From: an uncultured Saprospiraceae bacterium
GTDB lineage: Bacteria; Bacteroidota; Bacteroidia; Chitinophagales; Saprospiraceae
NCBI GenBank assembly: GCA_938007965.1
Contig: CALLMH010000075.1
Location: forward strand, 1 to 64,000
Direction: 5' to 3'
DNA: 64,000 nt
Below, in pieces: positions 1-10,300 of this stretch. Numbering within the stretch: position 1 is the stretch's first letter; each line of letters starts with the position of its first letter. The position numbers and the translations under genes are program-made. A model generated the notes under the pieces. The model was not told where the DNA came from, made no database searches, and was given only the letters and a program-made list of their open reading frames with translations.

Positions 1-65
1 ATTCACATCTCGAATATATGATCTTTGAAAAAATTTTCTAATCGAACAATAATGGGTTTAGATAG

Positions 66-421
66 GGATATTCAGTAGATCTGAATATCCTTATTTATAT
101 AGCCCTTCACTCCGCTTACTGCTGAATGAATACCCCGTTAACGCTTGATTTTACGTAAATAAGAGGTAATAAATTTCAACCTAAACTTCCACTCGCCGTT
201 CGGGCTTTCATTTTTGGCTTGACCCAAAAACGAAACAAAAAACGAGTGTTTGCTAAACAAGCCATCTCTTATCTTAAGACTTTACCTGACTTTTAACGCT
301 ATTGGGATCACATTTTGACTAAACTTGCAAAACTCGCTTACGCTCAGACAGTTGCAAGTTCTTAACGCCAAAATGAAATCCAAATACCTAAGCCAGCTAA
401 GGTCGATATAATCTCTACCAC
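66..421 (-). repeat. Dispersed intergenic repeat, diverged copy D (inverted)
   Basis: Read on the minus strand, this stretch shares blocks with the repeat at 48996-49335. About 405-363 matches 49060-49105 (common word TTTTGGCGTTAAGA), and about 270-195 matches 49121-49210 (common word AGAGATGGCTTGTTTAGCAA). The element ends in a hairpin at 66-90 with a 10-bp stem (GGATATTCAG/CTGAATATCC) and a 5-nt loop, and the other copies end with the same GGATATTC word. It fills most of the gene-free first 627 bases. The small reading frames crossing it do not look like genes. No transposase is present, so this is a non-autonomous or decayed element. Confidence 0.6.
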
Positions 422-627
422 AAATTAATGCTCCTTGTAAGTGATATAATTTTAATATTGTCCTTACTTCTAAATAACCATAGATATACTTGCAGTTAGT
501 AGCACACAATCTTAGTAAATTAAAAATGATGCTGTACTTGATGCTGACCAATTGTAATAATCATAGTTTACCGGAGAGTATATCCTCGACTATCATTTGT
601 GATTATTTTCGAGAGCCTTAGTCGATC

Positions 628-2079
628 TTACATCTTTAATCCAAAGCCTTCTCTGTATTCGCGTCTCACAAATTGATTTGCAGGTTCATAGTTTGTGATA
701 TTCATAGCTTCTCCATCCCATGCAAGTCTAATTCCCGTGCCTGTATATGCCATATATTTCTTTCCTCGATCTTTTCGTTCTTCTTGAGCGTAGAGTGACC
801 TAATTGCTAAATTTCCCATCAGTACGATTTCAGTAAGTGGACCAGCGTAATCAAATCCGGAACTTGCTTCAGCTTCTCCTCTTATTGCCGCAATCCAATT
901 TTGTTGGTGATTTTCGTCCTTTACTCTAACTAAGGTTGGTTTAGGTTCTTGGAAATTTTTCATTTTTTCCAATGGCAATAATCTAGGATTTGCACCATAG
1001 CAATCACACATGATCTTCCCCTGACTGCCTTCGAATATTACTCCACCATCCCAGTTGCCCATAGGCTCATCGTCCATCAATTCGCTAGGTCGAGGTGGCA
1101 TCATGCCCCCATCATACCAAGTCAATCTTACGCTAACCATATCTGCCCTAGCTGGAAAATCGTAATGCACAATCGTAGAAAGTGGTGGTGACTCAAATGA
1201 ATTGACTCGACTCCAATCCTTAACTTTGAATGGTGCAAATGCCTGAACGTGTGTAGGATATTTCAACTTTAGTGCTCTAACTGCTGGATCTATTATATGA
1301 CAGGCCATATCTCCAAGTGCACCGGTACCAAGATCCCACCAACCCCTCCAACCAAACGGATGATAAGTAGGGTGATATGGTCTTTCTGGCGCGCTGCCCA
1401 AAAACAGATTCCAGTCAATATGAGATGGAACGTCCATCTTTTCGGTCGGTCTATACATAGCTTGCTCCCATACAGGTCTATTCGTCCAAGCATGTACTTG
1501 CGTTACATCACCGATAATACCTGAATCTATCCATTCGCATATCCGTCGTATATCATCAGAAGAGCTACCTTGATTACCCATTTGAGTAACTACATCGTAC
1601 TTTCTTGCGGCTTCTGTTAGCATTCTGGCTTCATATACATCATGAGCAAGAGGTTTTTGGATGTATACATGCTTTCCCCTCGATATTGCATCCATTCCTA
1701 CGGGTGCATGCATGTGATCAGGTGTACTTACGATAACTGCATCTATCTCGTCGTCCATTTCGGCGAGCATCTTTCTGTAATCTTTGTATTGCTTAGCTTG
1801 GGGAAACATGGCAAAAGTCTTTGCAGATGTCTTAGAATCCACATCACATAATGCCACTATTCGCTCCTTAGCTTTGCCTCGTGCTTTCTTCATTCCAGCT
1901 GCTCTCCAGGTATCACTATGTCCCTTTCCTCCTGCACCTACGGTGGCGATTCTGATTTGATCACTCGGAGCTATATATCCAGAACCGCCTAATACATGAC
2001 GAGGTACAATTGTAAACCCTGTCGCAGCAATGGATACTTTTTTCAAGAAATCTCGTCTTGTCGATTTAGTAGTTCTCAT
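628..2079 (-). CDS. Tat-exported Gfo/Idh/MocA family oxidoreductase
   Basis: An NAD(P)-dependent sugar or inositol dehydrogenase-like protein of 483 aa. The N-terminus has a twin-arginine signal (R8-R9 in TRRDFLKK, then a hydrophobic stretch), so it is probably folded in the cytoplasm and exported. A Rossmann dinucleotide fold follows (IRIATVGAGGKG, about residues 42-53), and the family lysine lies in the YIQKPLAHD motif near residue 142. The C-terminal half matches the Bacteroidota and Planctomycetota secreted subfamily, which commonly acts on carbohydrates, but the substrate cannot be read from sequence. It is transcribed on the minus strand, downstream of an unknown exported protein, with a 232-bp gap that holds a terminator, so the two are probably separate units. 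Confidence 0.9.
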   Translation of the reverse strand: MRTTKSTRRDFLKKVSIAATGFTIVPRHVLGGSGYIAPSDQIRIATVGAGGKGHSDTWRAAGMKKARGKAKERIVALCDVDSKTSAKTFAMFPQAKQYKDYRKMLAEMDDEIDAVIVSTPDHMHAPVGMDAISRGKHVYIQKPLAHDVYEARMLTEAARKYDVVTQMGNQGSSSDDIRRICEWIDSGIIGDVTQVHAWTNRPVWEQAMYRPTEKMDVPSHIDWNLFLGSAPERPYHPTYHPFGWRGWWDLGTGALGDMACHIIDPAVRALKLKYPTHVQAFAPFKVKDWSRVNSFESPPLSTIVHYDFPARADMVSVRLTWYDGGMMPPRPSELMDDEPMGNWDGGVIFEGSQGKIMCDCYGANPRLLPLEKMKNFQEPKPTLVRVKDENHQQNWIAAIRGEAEASSGFDYAGPLTEIVLMGNLAIRSLYAQEERKDRGKKYMAYTGTGIRLAWDGEAMNITNYEPANQFVRREYREGFGLKM

Positions 2080-2231
2080 TATTGTAGTGTGTATATTAAT
2101 ATAAAAAAATCAAGTACAGTCAGATATCTTAATTACTGATAAAATATAAGGTACAATATAAAAAATCTTAGCTGTTTATTACTTTTTAATATTCATAATT
2201 AATGAAGACAAGATTATCTACTTTATACTAA

Positions 2232-2269
2232 TAAAACAAAACCTAGTCTAACAATATCGCTAGACTAGG
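2232..2269 (-). terminator. Rho-independent terminator of the 581-aa exported protein gene
   Basis: CCTAGTCTA and TAGACTAGG form a 9-bp stem around a 10-nt loop. On the minus strand it is followed by the T-rich run TTTTGTTTTATT. It lies 42 bp downstream of the stop codon of the gene at 2312. Confidence 0.75.
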
Positions 2270-2311
2270 CTAAATTTTTCACAGTAGTTTTAAAATCACT
2301 AATGAATTAAG

Positions 2312-4057
2312 TTATAGAATCTCGTGATAGGTCCTATACAATTTCAATTTAGGATATGAAGAGCCTAGAACTGCGCCTAAAAGCCCCCCACTCTTCTTCA
2401 TGGACCTCAATTTCTTACCGCTAGAAAGAAGATCTAATACTTTCTTCTCTCCATCTCTCACCTTAGCAATTGCTGTATAAGTATTAAGTAATTCATCAAT
2501 TTTCACCTCAACCACTTGCTTTACTTTCTTACCAATCGGCTTGTCATAGAATTCATACTTATCTCCTTTTTCAAGTGGTGCATGACTTGTTACTATAACT
2601 GACTTAACTTTCCCTTTCTTTTCTTCCTCTGGACCTAATATAGTAAGTGCATTATCCTGTATCAGCGATCTTACTGATCCGAAATCTGCTTCATGAGTAT
2701 CGAAATAATATCCTGATTTATTTTTCAATAATTTCCTGTCTTCATTATCATTCATTTCTACAACTCCATCTTTGTATTTGATAGTAGATTGGAGGTACAA
2801 AGCGTCTGGATCGTTTGTTCTACCAAAGAGTTTTGCAAGACTTGTAGGTACTTTCTTAGGATTAGACAAACCGACATAGATGGTGTTTGTTGATTTTATA
2901 TTATCAAGATTGAGCTCTACTTTTGCATCTTTTCCTTCACCTACAGAGTATATACTTTTCCCCATTGTCTCGTTAATAGATTGAGTTACAGCATCATTGG
3001 CGATTACCCTTACATCACGATAGCCTATCATACTAGCTTGATACAAAAACTCAATATGCAATCTATCCAAATCAGAATATGGGTGCGTAGGATCATACAT
3101 AAATACGAAGGAGATATCCGTAGGATTCTCTACTTTGAATTTCGAAAGGTTACTCTGATCTATAGCATTCGCATCTGCTACATATAGTTCTGAGTCAGAA
3201 TTAATCAATGGCAATAATTCTTTTTCTCCTTTTCTAATTCCTACAATAGATTCATCCTTATCATAATAACATGTACCAACTTCTCTATATATTTTTTGCC
3301 CCTTGTATTCACTTGCCTCTTTGATACCATAGTAAAGTGCGCCATATTTTCCTATATCTACTTCATCGCACTTTTCTATTTTAGCCTTCTTTACTTTATC
3401 TTTCTTTTGCTTAGCAACCCCTACTATCTTGGCCTCTTCCAGCAGATTATCTGCTACCATGAGTTTGATCGACTCTGACAACTTCTCTTTCAGTGAAGTA
3501 ACATTTGCCGCTCTCCCTTCTGTCACTATATCTTCATTATTGAATAATATATTTTCTTGTATTCTTCTAAATTCTGTCGGATCCTTTGTCCAACTCTCCG
3601 CAACCTCTGGCACATCATATTCATGCCCTACCGTTCCTAAGAGTACAAATAGATCGATTACGGATCCAGATTCTCGTTCTGTCATTCTTCCTAATATCTT
3701 AACCTCGTCTTGTACCGCTATCCCTGCTACTTTGCGCTTCGTTACTGTTTCCTTGCCTTGAGGAGATGTCTTGGTTTCTTTCCTTGTTAGTTTAAATATT
3801 TTTTGGTCTAAATATTCTTTAGAATCCCATAACTCTATGACGATATCATTTTGCGCTGCCTCAGCATTCGGAATGACTGTATACTCCACACATCCCGTAG
3901 ATAGCTCCGAGCTTACAGCGGATACTAAATCCATTAACTTATAGGTTTCATTTTCTTTGTTGGCATTGACTATCAAATCTACTTTGACATCCTGGCTTAT
4001 AGATAATGTAATGGCTAACAGTACAATAGCTACGGTTTGCATAAATTTTGACTTCAT
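2312..4057 (-). CDS. Exported protein of unknown function, 581 aa
   Basis: I do not recognise this protein. It starts with a clear signal peptide (MKSKFMQTVAIVLLAITLSISQ, cleavage near residue 21) and has no T9SS tail, lipobox or further membrane segment. The mature part is rich in Lys and Glu, with a Lys-rich linker around residues 210-230. A central portion (about 300-420) reads as a mixed alpha/beta fold (SDLDRLHIEFLYQASMIGYRD). The C-terminus has a short Gly/Lys stretch and no sorting motif, so a periplasmic location is likely. It has its own terminator and no functional link to the neighbouring oxidoreductase or trmL is evident. Confidence 0.75.
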   Translation of the reverse strand: MKSKFMQTVAIVLLAITLSISQDVKVDLIVNANKENETYKLMDLVSAVSSELSTGCVEYTVIPNAEAAQNDIVIELWDSKEYLDQKIFKLTRKETKTSPQGKETVTKRKVAGIAVQDEVKILGRMTERESGSVIDLFVLLGTVGHEYDVPEVAESWTKDPTEFRRIQENILFNNEDIVTEGRAANVTSLKEKLSESIKLMVADNLLEEAKIVGVAKQKKDKVKKAKIEKCDEVDIGKYGALYYGIKEASEYKGQKIYREVGTCYYDKDESIVGIRKGEKELLPLINSDSELYVADANAIDQSNLSKFKVENPTDISFVFMYDPTHPYSDLDRLHIEFLYQASMIGYRDVRVIANDAVTQSINETMGKSIYSVGEGKDAKVELNLDNIKSTNTIYVGLSNPKKVPTSLAKLFGRTNDPDALYLQSTIKYKDGVVEMNDNEDRKLLKNKSGYYFDTHEADFGSVRSLIQDNALTILGPEEEKKGKVKSVIVTSHAPLEKGDKYEFYDKPIGKKVKQVVEVKIDELLNTYTAIAKVRDGEKKVLDLLSSGKKLRSMKKSGGLLGAVLGSSYPKLKLYRTYHEIL

Positions 4058-4323
4058 AAATGGTTGATTTTAAATTGAATTATTAATGAGGTTTTTATTG
4101 ACGTAAATCGATTATCTAATTACACAATTCGTAATGTATAAATTAATACTAGCATTTCAAAAGCGAGCATGCTACAATTCAATACTTTACAGAGTATCAA
4201 TGTCGTTCGGTGGCGTAATTAATTTCACTTGAAGACTATTATATCTATAAGAAACAACACGAAATTCATCATAGTCCTAAAGAAATAAAATATACAAGCG
4301 GATAAATATCTACTGGAGAAACA

Positions 4324-4776
4324 TCAAGTTAATTTTCCGAGGCAATGATAAGCTACGACACTCACTGCATTCGCAAGATTTATACTCCTTATGTGTGGAC
4401 TTATTATTGGTATCCGATACAATCGATCTTCATACCTAGATCGCAAATCATCGCCTAGACCTACTGATTCTTTACCAAAAACTAAAAATATGTTATCGTT
4501 TTGGCATATCTCTGTATAATTTTTTGTTCCATGACTAGAAAGAAATACCATAGTCTCCTTTTCATACTTTAGAAAAAATGCCTCCACACTGTCATGAATT
4601 TCAAGGTCTACAAATTTCCAATAGTCTAATCCTGCACGCTTTACTCTTTTATCACTTAACTCAAACCCAAATGGTCTCACCAGATGTAGCTTAGCGCCCA
4701 CCGCAAGACTGAGTCTACCAATATTACCTGTATTGTTCGGTATTTCGGGTTCTACAAGGACGATATTGATGGCCAT
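4324..4776 (-). CDS. trmL: tRNA (cytidine(34)-2'-O)-methyltransferase TrmL
   Basis: A SPOUT-class 2'-O-methyltransferase of 150 aa, the usual size for TrmL/YibK. In the family it methylates the ribose of the wobble nucleotide of tRNA-Leu isoacceptors. Visible signatures are the N-terminal VEPEIPNNTGNIGR motif, the LVFGKESVGLGDDL loop and the C-terminal knot IRSINLANAVSVVAYH, which binds AdoMet. The gene stands alone between the exported protein and the divergent rpsU. A possible promoter box, TACATTTG, lies on the minus strand at 4818-4811, about 34 nt upstream of the start. Confidence 0.93.
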   Translation of the reverse strand: MAINIVLVEPEIPNNTGNIGRLSLAVGAKLHLVRPFGFELSDKRVKRAGLDYWKFVDLEIHDSVEAFFLKYEKETMVFLSSHGTKNYTEICQNDNIFLVFGKESVGLGDDLRSRYEDRLYRIPIISPHIRSINLANAVSVVAYHCLGKLT

Positions 4777-4810
4777 ATATTTTATTGATATTATTGTATA
4801 GTTAATGAGA

Positions 4811-4818
4811 CAAATGTA
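4811..4818 (-). promoter_or_regulatory. Candidate -7 box of trmL
   Basis: TACATTTG on the minus strand matches the Bacteroidota TAnnTTTG box and lies 34 nt before the trmL ATG. I do not see a clear -33 TTG at the expected distance, so support is partial. Confidence 0.4.
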
Positions 4819-5005
4819 AAAAGAATACCGAAGTAAATCGTACTCGTCCGTTTCTCACCAAATCTTGAAAATGATCGATCTAAAAAACTATAAATACAAT
4901 TTAATTCAATCTGTAAATAATTACTAGTCAACACATTAAATTTAACATAGATCATACATCTAGAAAATAAACGCTCAAACGACCATAAATCAACTTAAAT
5001 AATAT

Positions 5006-5013
5006 TACTTTTG
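5006..5013 (+). promoter_or_regulatory. Candidate -7 box of rpsU
   Basis: TACTTTTG matches TAnnTTTG and ends 23 nt before the rpsU ATG. No convincing -33 element was found. Confidence 0.45.
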
Positions 5014-5036
5014 CGGACGAAATCAAACACAAAAAC

Positions 5037-5225
5037 ATGCTTATAATCAACGTAAAAGAAGAAGAGAATATCGACAGAGCGCTGAAGAGATATAAGAGAA
5101 AAGTCAACTCTACCAAAATCATAAAAGAATTAAGAAATCGCAAACACTTCGAGAAGCCATCAGTAGCTCGAAGGAGTGAAGTATTAAGTGCTGCTTACCG
5201 AGCTGAAAAATATGGTAAGGCATAG
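5037..5225 (+). CDS. rpsU: 30S ribosomal protein bS21
   Basis: A 62-aa basic protein with the bS21 pattern: an N-terminal strand (MLIINVKEEENIDRALKRYK), then a helix rich in Lys and Arg ending in RRSEVLSAAYRAEKYGKA. bS21 sits on the small subunit near the 3' end of 16S rRNA and the anti-Shine-Dalgarno. In Bacteroidota it is known to help hide the anti-SD, in line with the weak use of Shine-Dalgarno sites there. The gene is single, with a TACTTTTG box upstream and a terminator downstream. The opposite-strand frame over it is a shadow. Confidence 0.95.
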   Translation: MLIINVKEEENIDRALKRYKRKVNSTKIIKELRNRKHFEKPSVARRSEVLSAAYRAEKYGKA

Positions 5226-5265
5226 TTTTTTGAAATTCCAATTTTCATTCCAAAAATAGGAGAAG

Positions 5266-5298
5266 CGGGATAGTCGTAATTGATTATTCCGTTTTTGT
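5266..5298 (+). terminator. Terminator of rpsU
   Basis: CGGGATAGTC and GATTATTCCG pair over 10 positions with G-T wobbles around a 6-nt loop. The run GTTTTTGTTT follows. Confidence 0.65.
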
Positions 5299-5438
5299 TT
5301 ATATACTATACTTGATAAAATGTAAACTAAAATAATGAACATGTAACCTTGAGATCATATGTTCTATAGAAAGTAATTATTAATTTTATTGTCTTCTCAT
5401 TTAGATTAGAAAACCTAAATCAATATAGCCGGCAAAAA

Positions 5439-6035
5439 ATGACTACAGAAGCAAAAGTAACAGCATACATTTCCAACCACGACAAATGGACTATCGGATT
5501 AACGATACTAAGAGAGCTACTCATCAATACTGAACTGACAGAAGACGTAAAATGGGGAATGCCAACATACAGGATAAATGGTCGAAATGTTGTATCAATG
5601 TCAGCATTCAAAAATCACTTCGGAATCTGGTTTCACAATGGATCATTCTTAAAAGATGAACATAATCTGTTAGAAAATGCACAAGAAGGGAAAACAAAGG
5701 GGATGCGCCACATCAGGTATAATGATGTAAAAGATATAGATATTTCTATCTTAAAATCCTACATTTTAGAAGCCATCCAAAATCAAAAAGATGGCAAAGA
5801 AATCAAGCCAACAAGAAGTAAGAAACCGCTCGACATACCAAGTATTATGACTACCCACTTAACAGCACATACTCTTGATAATCTAAATAAACTAAGCTTA
5901 GCAAAGCGAAACGATTACATCCGATATATCATCTCCGCCAAAAAGCAAGAAACAAAACTAAATAGGATACAAAAGATCATACCCATGATAGATCGGGGTG
6001 TAGGTATCAATGATATTTATAAGTCAAAGAAGTAG
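5439..6035 (+). CDS. YdeI/OmpD-associated family protein with DUF1801 domain
   Basis: A cytoplasmic protein of 198 aa. Residues about 10-110 carry the DUF1801 fold (EDVKWGMPTYRINGRNVVSM and FGIWFHNGSFLKD are typical). The C-terminal part (about 125-198) is the Lys-rich YdeI helical region (LDNLNKLSLAKRNDYIRYI, with KKQETKLNRIQKII following). Members are widespread in Bacteroidota and linked only loosely to bacteriocin or antimicrobial peptide tolerance, so the role is unproven. The gene stands alone and converges on mutY, with 26 bp between the stops. Confidence 0.85.
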   Translation: MTTEAKVTAYISNHDKWTIGLTILRELLINTELTEDVKWGMPTYRINGRNVVSMSAFKNHFGIWFHNGSFLKDEHNLLENAQEGKTKGMRHIRYNDVKDIDISILKSYILEAIQNQKDGKEIKPTRSKKPLDIPSIMTTHLTAHTLDNLNKLSLAKRNDYIRYIISAKKQETKLNRIQKIIPMIDRGVGINDIYKSKK

Positions 6036-6061
6036 TTGCACGCAACATATACACTTTTTAA

Positions 6062-7141
6062 TTAGGAAAATAATTTATCTTTCTTTGTATCGTCTAGGTA
6101 GTTTGTGATCAATACTGGCATAGCATATTTGGGGATCGCACCTTGATCGATATTTAGATATGGGGAGTTAATATTTGATATTTGATCTACTTTTATTTGA
6201 TAGAACTGTCCATATAGCGTTTGATGTGTCAATATATGCTTGTAGGCTTTTGTTGGATATATTATAGATTCGACCTCTAACCCAAAATTATCTAGTACAT
6301 CTTTTCTAATCTCCTCTTCGCCAAGTTGAGTATCTGTCAAAGATTCTATACAATGGTAATCATACAAAGACTGCCATATATCCTTCTCCCGTCTATGGTG
6401 AATAATCACTCGCCCAGCACTATCTTCTAAGATCAAATAGTGTAAATACCTTGTCCTTTTTTTTATCTTTTTTGCCTTTGTGGGGATGATAGACACGAGC
6501 TCTTTTTGATAGGCTGTACAAGTATCTTCGAAGGCACAAATAGCACAATTAGGAGACTTGGGTGTACACTGTAATGCACCGAAATCCATAATGGCCTGAT
6601 TATAGTCAGATGGATCGCTGCCTTTTATTAACAGATCCGCTTTCTCTTGGATGAATCTCAGAGTAGAGGATTGGTCTACTGCATCCGTGATGCCATAATA
6701 TCTAGATAGCACCCTGATTACATTACCGTCTACTACTGCGTATTCTAGACCGTAAGCAAAACTAGCGATCGCCGCGGCAGTATACTTCCCTACCCCTTTG
6801 AGTGATAATATATCTTTATATGCTGTCGGAAAATCTCCATCAAATTCGTCTCTCACTGTTTTGGCCGCATGGTGAAGATTGCGAGCTCTACTATAGTATC
6901 CTAGCCCTTGCCAGAGCTTCATAATATCGTCCTCCGGCGCATCGGCTAAGTCAGTAATTGTTGGATATTCTGAAACAAACTTGAGATAATACGGAGTTCC
7001 TTGTGCGACTCTCGTTTGCTGCATGATGATTTCTGACAACCAGATCTGGTATGGATTTCTGTTCTTCTTCCATGGCAGATCCCTATCTATCCCTTCATGC
7101 CATCTGAGTAATCGAATAGCGAATTGTGTAGGTTTTGCCAT
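6062..7141 (-). CDS. mutY: A/G-specific adenine glycosylase MutY
   Basis: A DNA repair glycosylase that removes adenine mispaired with 8-oxoguanine. The 359-aa length is normal. Catalytic residues align with the E. coli enzyme: E37 in WLSEIIMQQT and D138 in VVDGNVIRVLSRYYG. The helix-hairpin-helix is LKGVGKYTAAAI near residues 114-125. The [4Fe-4S] ligands are C192, C199, C202 and C208 (C-X6-C-X2-C-X5-C). The C-terminal third is the NUDIX-like 8-oxoG recognition domain. It is transcribed alone on the minus strand; no operon partner is seen. Confidence 0.96.
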   Translation of the reverse strand: MAKPTQFAIRLLRWHEGIDRDLPWKKNRNPYQIWLSEIIMQQTRVAQGTPYYLKFVSEYPTITDLADAPEDDIMKLWQGLGYYSRARNLHHAAKTVRDEFDGDFPTAYKDILSLKGVGKYTAAAIASFAYGLEYAVVDGNVIRVLSRYYGITDAVDQSSTLRFIQEKADLLIKGSDPSDYNQAIMDFGALQCTPKSPNCAICAFEDTCTAYQKELVSIIPTKAKKIKKRTRYLHYLILEDSAGRVIIHHRREKDIWQSLYDYHCIESLTDTQLGEEEIRKDVLDNFGLEVESIIYPTKAYKHILTHQTLYGQFYQIKVDQISNINSPYLNIDQGAIPKYAMPVLITNYLDDTKKDKLFS

Positions 7142-7233
7142 AGTCTATTTACTATTATAAAATATCAAATCAGTATTAATCACAAGATAGCCTTGTTACA
7201 TTGATCAACGAAAAGGATCTCGGTAATATTAAT

Positions 7234-7264
7234 AAAAAAACGGCACTCTATTCCTAGAGTGCCG
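7234..7264 (-). terminator. Terminator of the 1647-aa surface protein gene
   Basis: A perfect 10-bp stem (CGGCACTCTA/TAGAGTGCCG) with a TTCC loop. On the minus strand it is followed by seven T. Confidence 0.85.
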
Positions 7265-7345
7265 CATATCAGTCAAGCCTTTAATTGATACCAATTTCCT
7301 AAGAGATTGGTACAGTTGCTATTATAGAATTCCTATACAGAAATA

Positions 7346-10300
7346 TTATTTCTGCACGAGTACTTTCTTACTATACTTGCCATCCATAGATCGTAAGAGG
7401 TAGACACCATTTGGTAATCCACTAAGATCGATCGATTGACTTCCATTTGAAAAATCAAGCGTTGAGTTCATTGCTTTCTTTCCTTCAGAATTCAATAGTA
7501 TAAATTCAACTTCCTTATTGTCCTTCAACTCTACATTCAAAATATGAGTTGTAGGATTAGGATACACTTGAATCTCACTTTTGCTATTCGTATTAAACGC
7601 ATCAGGTGACTGTCTTGCCAAAATATCAGCTTCTAAATCCGTAGACACGCTTCGCTTGCTCACCTCATTTGATCCCAATAATACCGGAGCATCTGCATCT
7701 GTCGTAAGCTGAAGCCCATTGAAAGATGAGCTACCACCTGAGATATTCACACAATAATCCTCGACTTCTCCATGAGAGAATATCGCACAAGGACCACTTG
7801 GATAAGCTCCATACTTCATAGATACTCTCATCGTAGTCTCGCCTAATATACATGAAGTAGGTATCGTCACTACTCCATTCAATTCCTGATGTCCAGCTCC
7901 ATAAGCGATATACTCTCCCGCATCTAGATAGTCTCCATCATGATTATAATCAATCCATACTTTCCAGTACATGGTATATATATTCGATGCGAATCCTGGT
8001 GTGAGTGTAATAGGAAATGGATGTCCTGAGACGATATCTACACACTGCCCGTCTGTAAAATCTCCATAACCTCCATTATTACCTGATGGGTTAGCGTATG
8101 ATCCTAATCCGAAGTTCTCTATCCATGTATACCATGACTCCTGACCGTATGACTGACATCCAACCGTACCATTGATAGTGATATCAAAGCTACAGGTATC
8201 AGTATTTCCACATGCATCTATACCAGCATAAGTAATCGTAGTAACTCCTATTGGTAATGAAGAACCACTCGAAGGTCCACCAATTTGAACCACAGAACTA
8301 CAAGGTATTTCCATGATATATTCCATAGCTATGTTATTATACTCGTCATTCCACTGACCATCATTTAGCATAGCCACATAATCTTGATAATTATTAGTAT
8401 TATTCGGCTGATTAGCGTACCAGTTCGTATAGGTAGGTGCACTTCCTGTAGACCATTTGAATGAACCTTCTGATCCAGCATCATTCAGACCGATCCAAGC
8501 TCTCTGTAGCGTAAGTATATTTGCTAAGAATGCATTCTCATATGCATCGTTAATCTCTGCCAAGTAACCTCCGTGTGACTTAGAAATACTATTGGCTGCT
8601 GGCCATGTCGCATTCGCAAGCGAACAATAATACTTAGATCCCCCATAACTTCCCATATACATGTATCCAGCTATCTCATCATTACCTGAGTCACATCCTG
8701 TACAACATGTCTCTAGCTCTGGAGTATCCCAATAAGCTGTCACATTAGTAGCACCGGCAGGACAAGTGAACGTATAGTCACCAGGACAAACCAAATGAAC
8801 TGATTCATCAACAGTAACTGTAAAGCTACAGCTCAACTCAGTACCACAAGCATCAGTAACTAGATAAGAGATCGTATCTGTTCCAACTGGGAAGATAGAT
8901 CCATTTGGCAATCCAGAAGTCTGCTCATATGTCGTACATGGTATCTCCATTATAAACTCATATGCCACTTCACATTGAGTATCATTCCAGCCGTCTGCAC
9001 ACAATACTGTACAATCTTGGTTACCTCCTTCATTATTAGGCTGATAATTAGCCCAATTCGTATATTCTAGAGGTTCGCCGTTACTCCATACAAATGTTCC
9101 TTCGTGCGCACTATCGCTTAGTCCTATCAATGCACATTGAGAATTAAGGAACCCAGAAAGTAGATCATTTTCTTCTTGACTATTGATAGTAGCAAGATAT
9201 CCCCCATTACTACTAGCTATCGCACTAGCACTTGAAGATGCAGCTGGAGCAGTACTACAATAATATAAACTACCATCCAATGATCCCATGTAAATAAATC
9301 CTGGAATAGAATCTCCAACATTACAATTACTACATCCTGTCACTATCTCTGGTAAGTCCCATGAGATCGGTGTACCCGCGGCATCTCCACATTCTACTAC
9401 TATATCATCATTACAGGTAATCGTTCCTGCACTCTCTACTGTAACTGTAAACGAACATAACGTAGTATTTCCGCAGAAATCCTGTGCTGTATAAGTCACT
9501 TCTGTAACTCCAATTTCAAATGTATCTCCCGATGTGAAATCACCCATTAACCATTCGAGACCACATCCGTCTTGAGCTGTAGGCTCGTTCCATGTTACTT
9601 GAGCTCCTCCTGTCGATGTCTCAATAGTAATATCTGAAGGACAATTACTTATTACTGGTGCATTTTCATCCGTTATAATTACTGATTGTTCGCAAGATGC
9701 AGTCAGTCCGTTATCAGGATCTGTAGCGGTCCATGTTCTGATTATTGAAATCGCTCCATCACAAGGCCCAGCACTTATTATCTCATCATCGTAGCTGATT
9801 ATTGGTGACTGGCAAGTTGATGATCCAGGACTTGCAGTGGCATTACCTGTAAAATTAGTACCGATAGAAGCTCCTATACATTCTTGATAGTCAGCTGGAC
9901 AGGTAATCGTAGGCGGTGCTACACAACATGCCGATACCGTAACCGTAAATGATGCCGTAGTGGACAAGCCACAGTTGTCGATAGCCGTATATGTTACTGC
10001 AGTAGTACCTTCGTCAAATGTGGATCCACTAGTAATATTGCTAGAACTAGATGCCAGTCCACAATTATCATCAAATGTAGGTTCTGTCCATGTGACTATA
10101 GCTGTACAATCATTATTAGGAGCTATAGTAATATCATCTGGTAAATTGGTAATAGCGGGCGCTTCCGTATCTTCAAGAGTAATCACTTGAGTACATGAAG
10201 AAGAAAGAGTACTGTTGTTACTATCAGTAGCAGTCCATATTCTATTTATGGTGATTGCACCACATGTTCCTTCAGATATGATATCATCTTCGAATGTTAT

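Noticed and set aside
282-551. 89-aa minus-strand reading frame near the window start
   Set aside because: It largely overlaps the diverged dispersed repeat and has no family resemblance; the matching part of copy B is not open in the same way.
4952-5143. 63-aa minus-strand frame over rpsU
   Set aside because: It lies antisense to a clear ribosomal protein gene.
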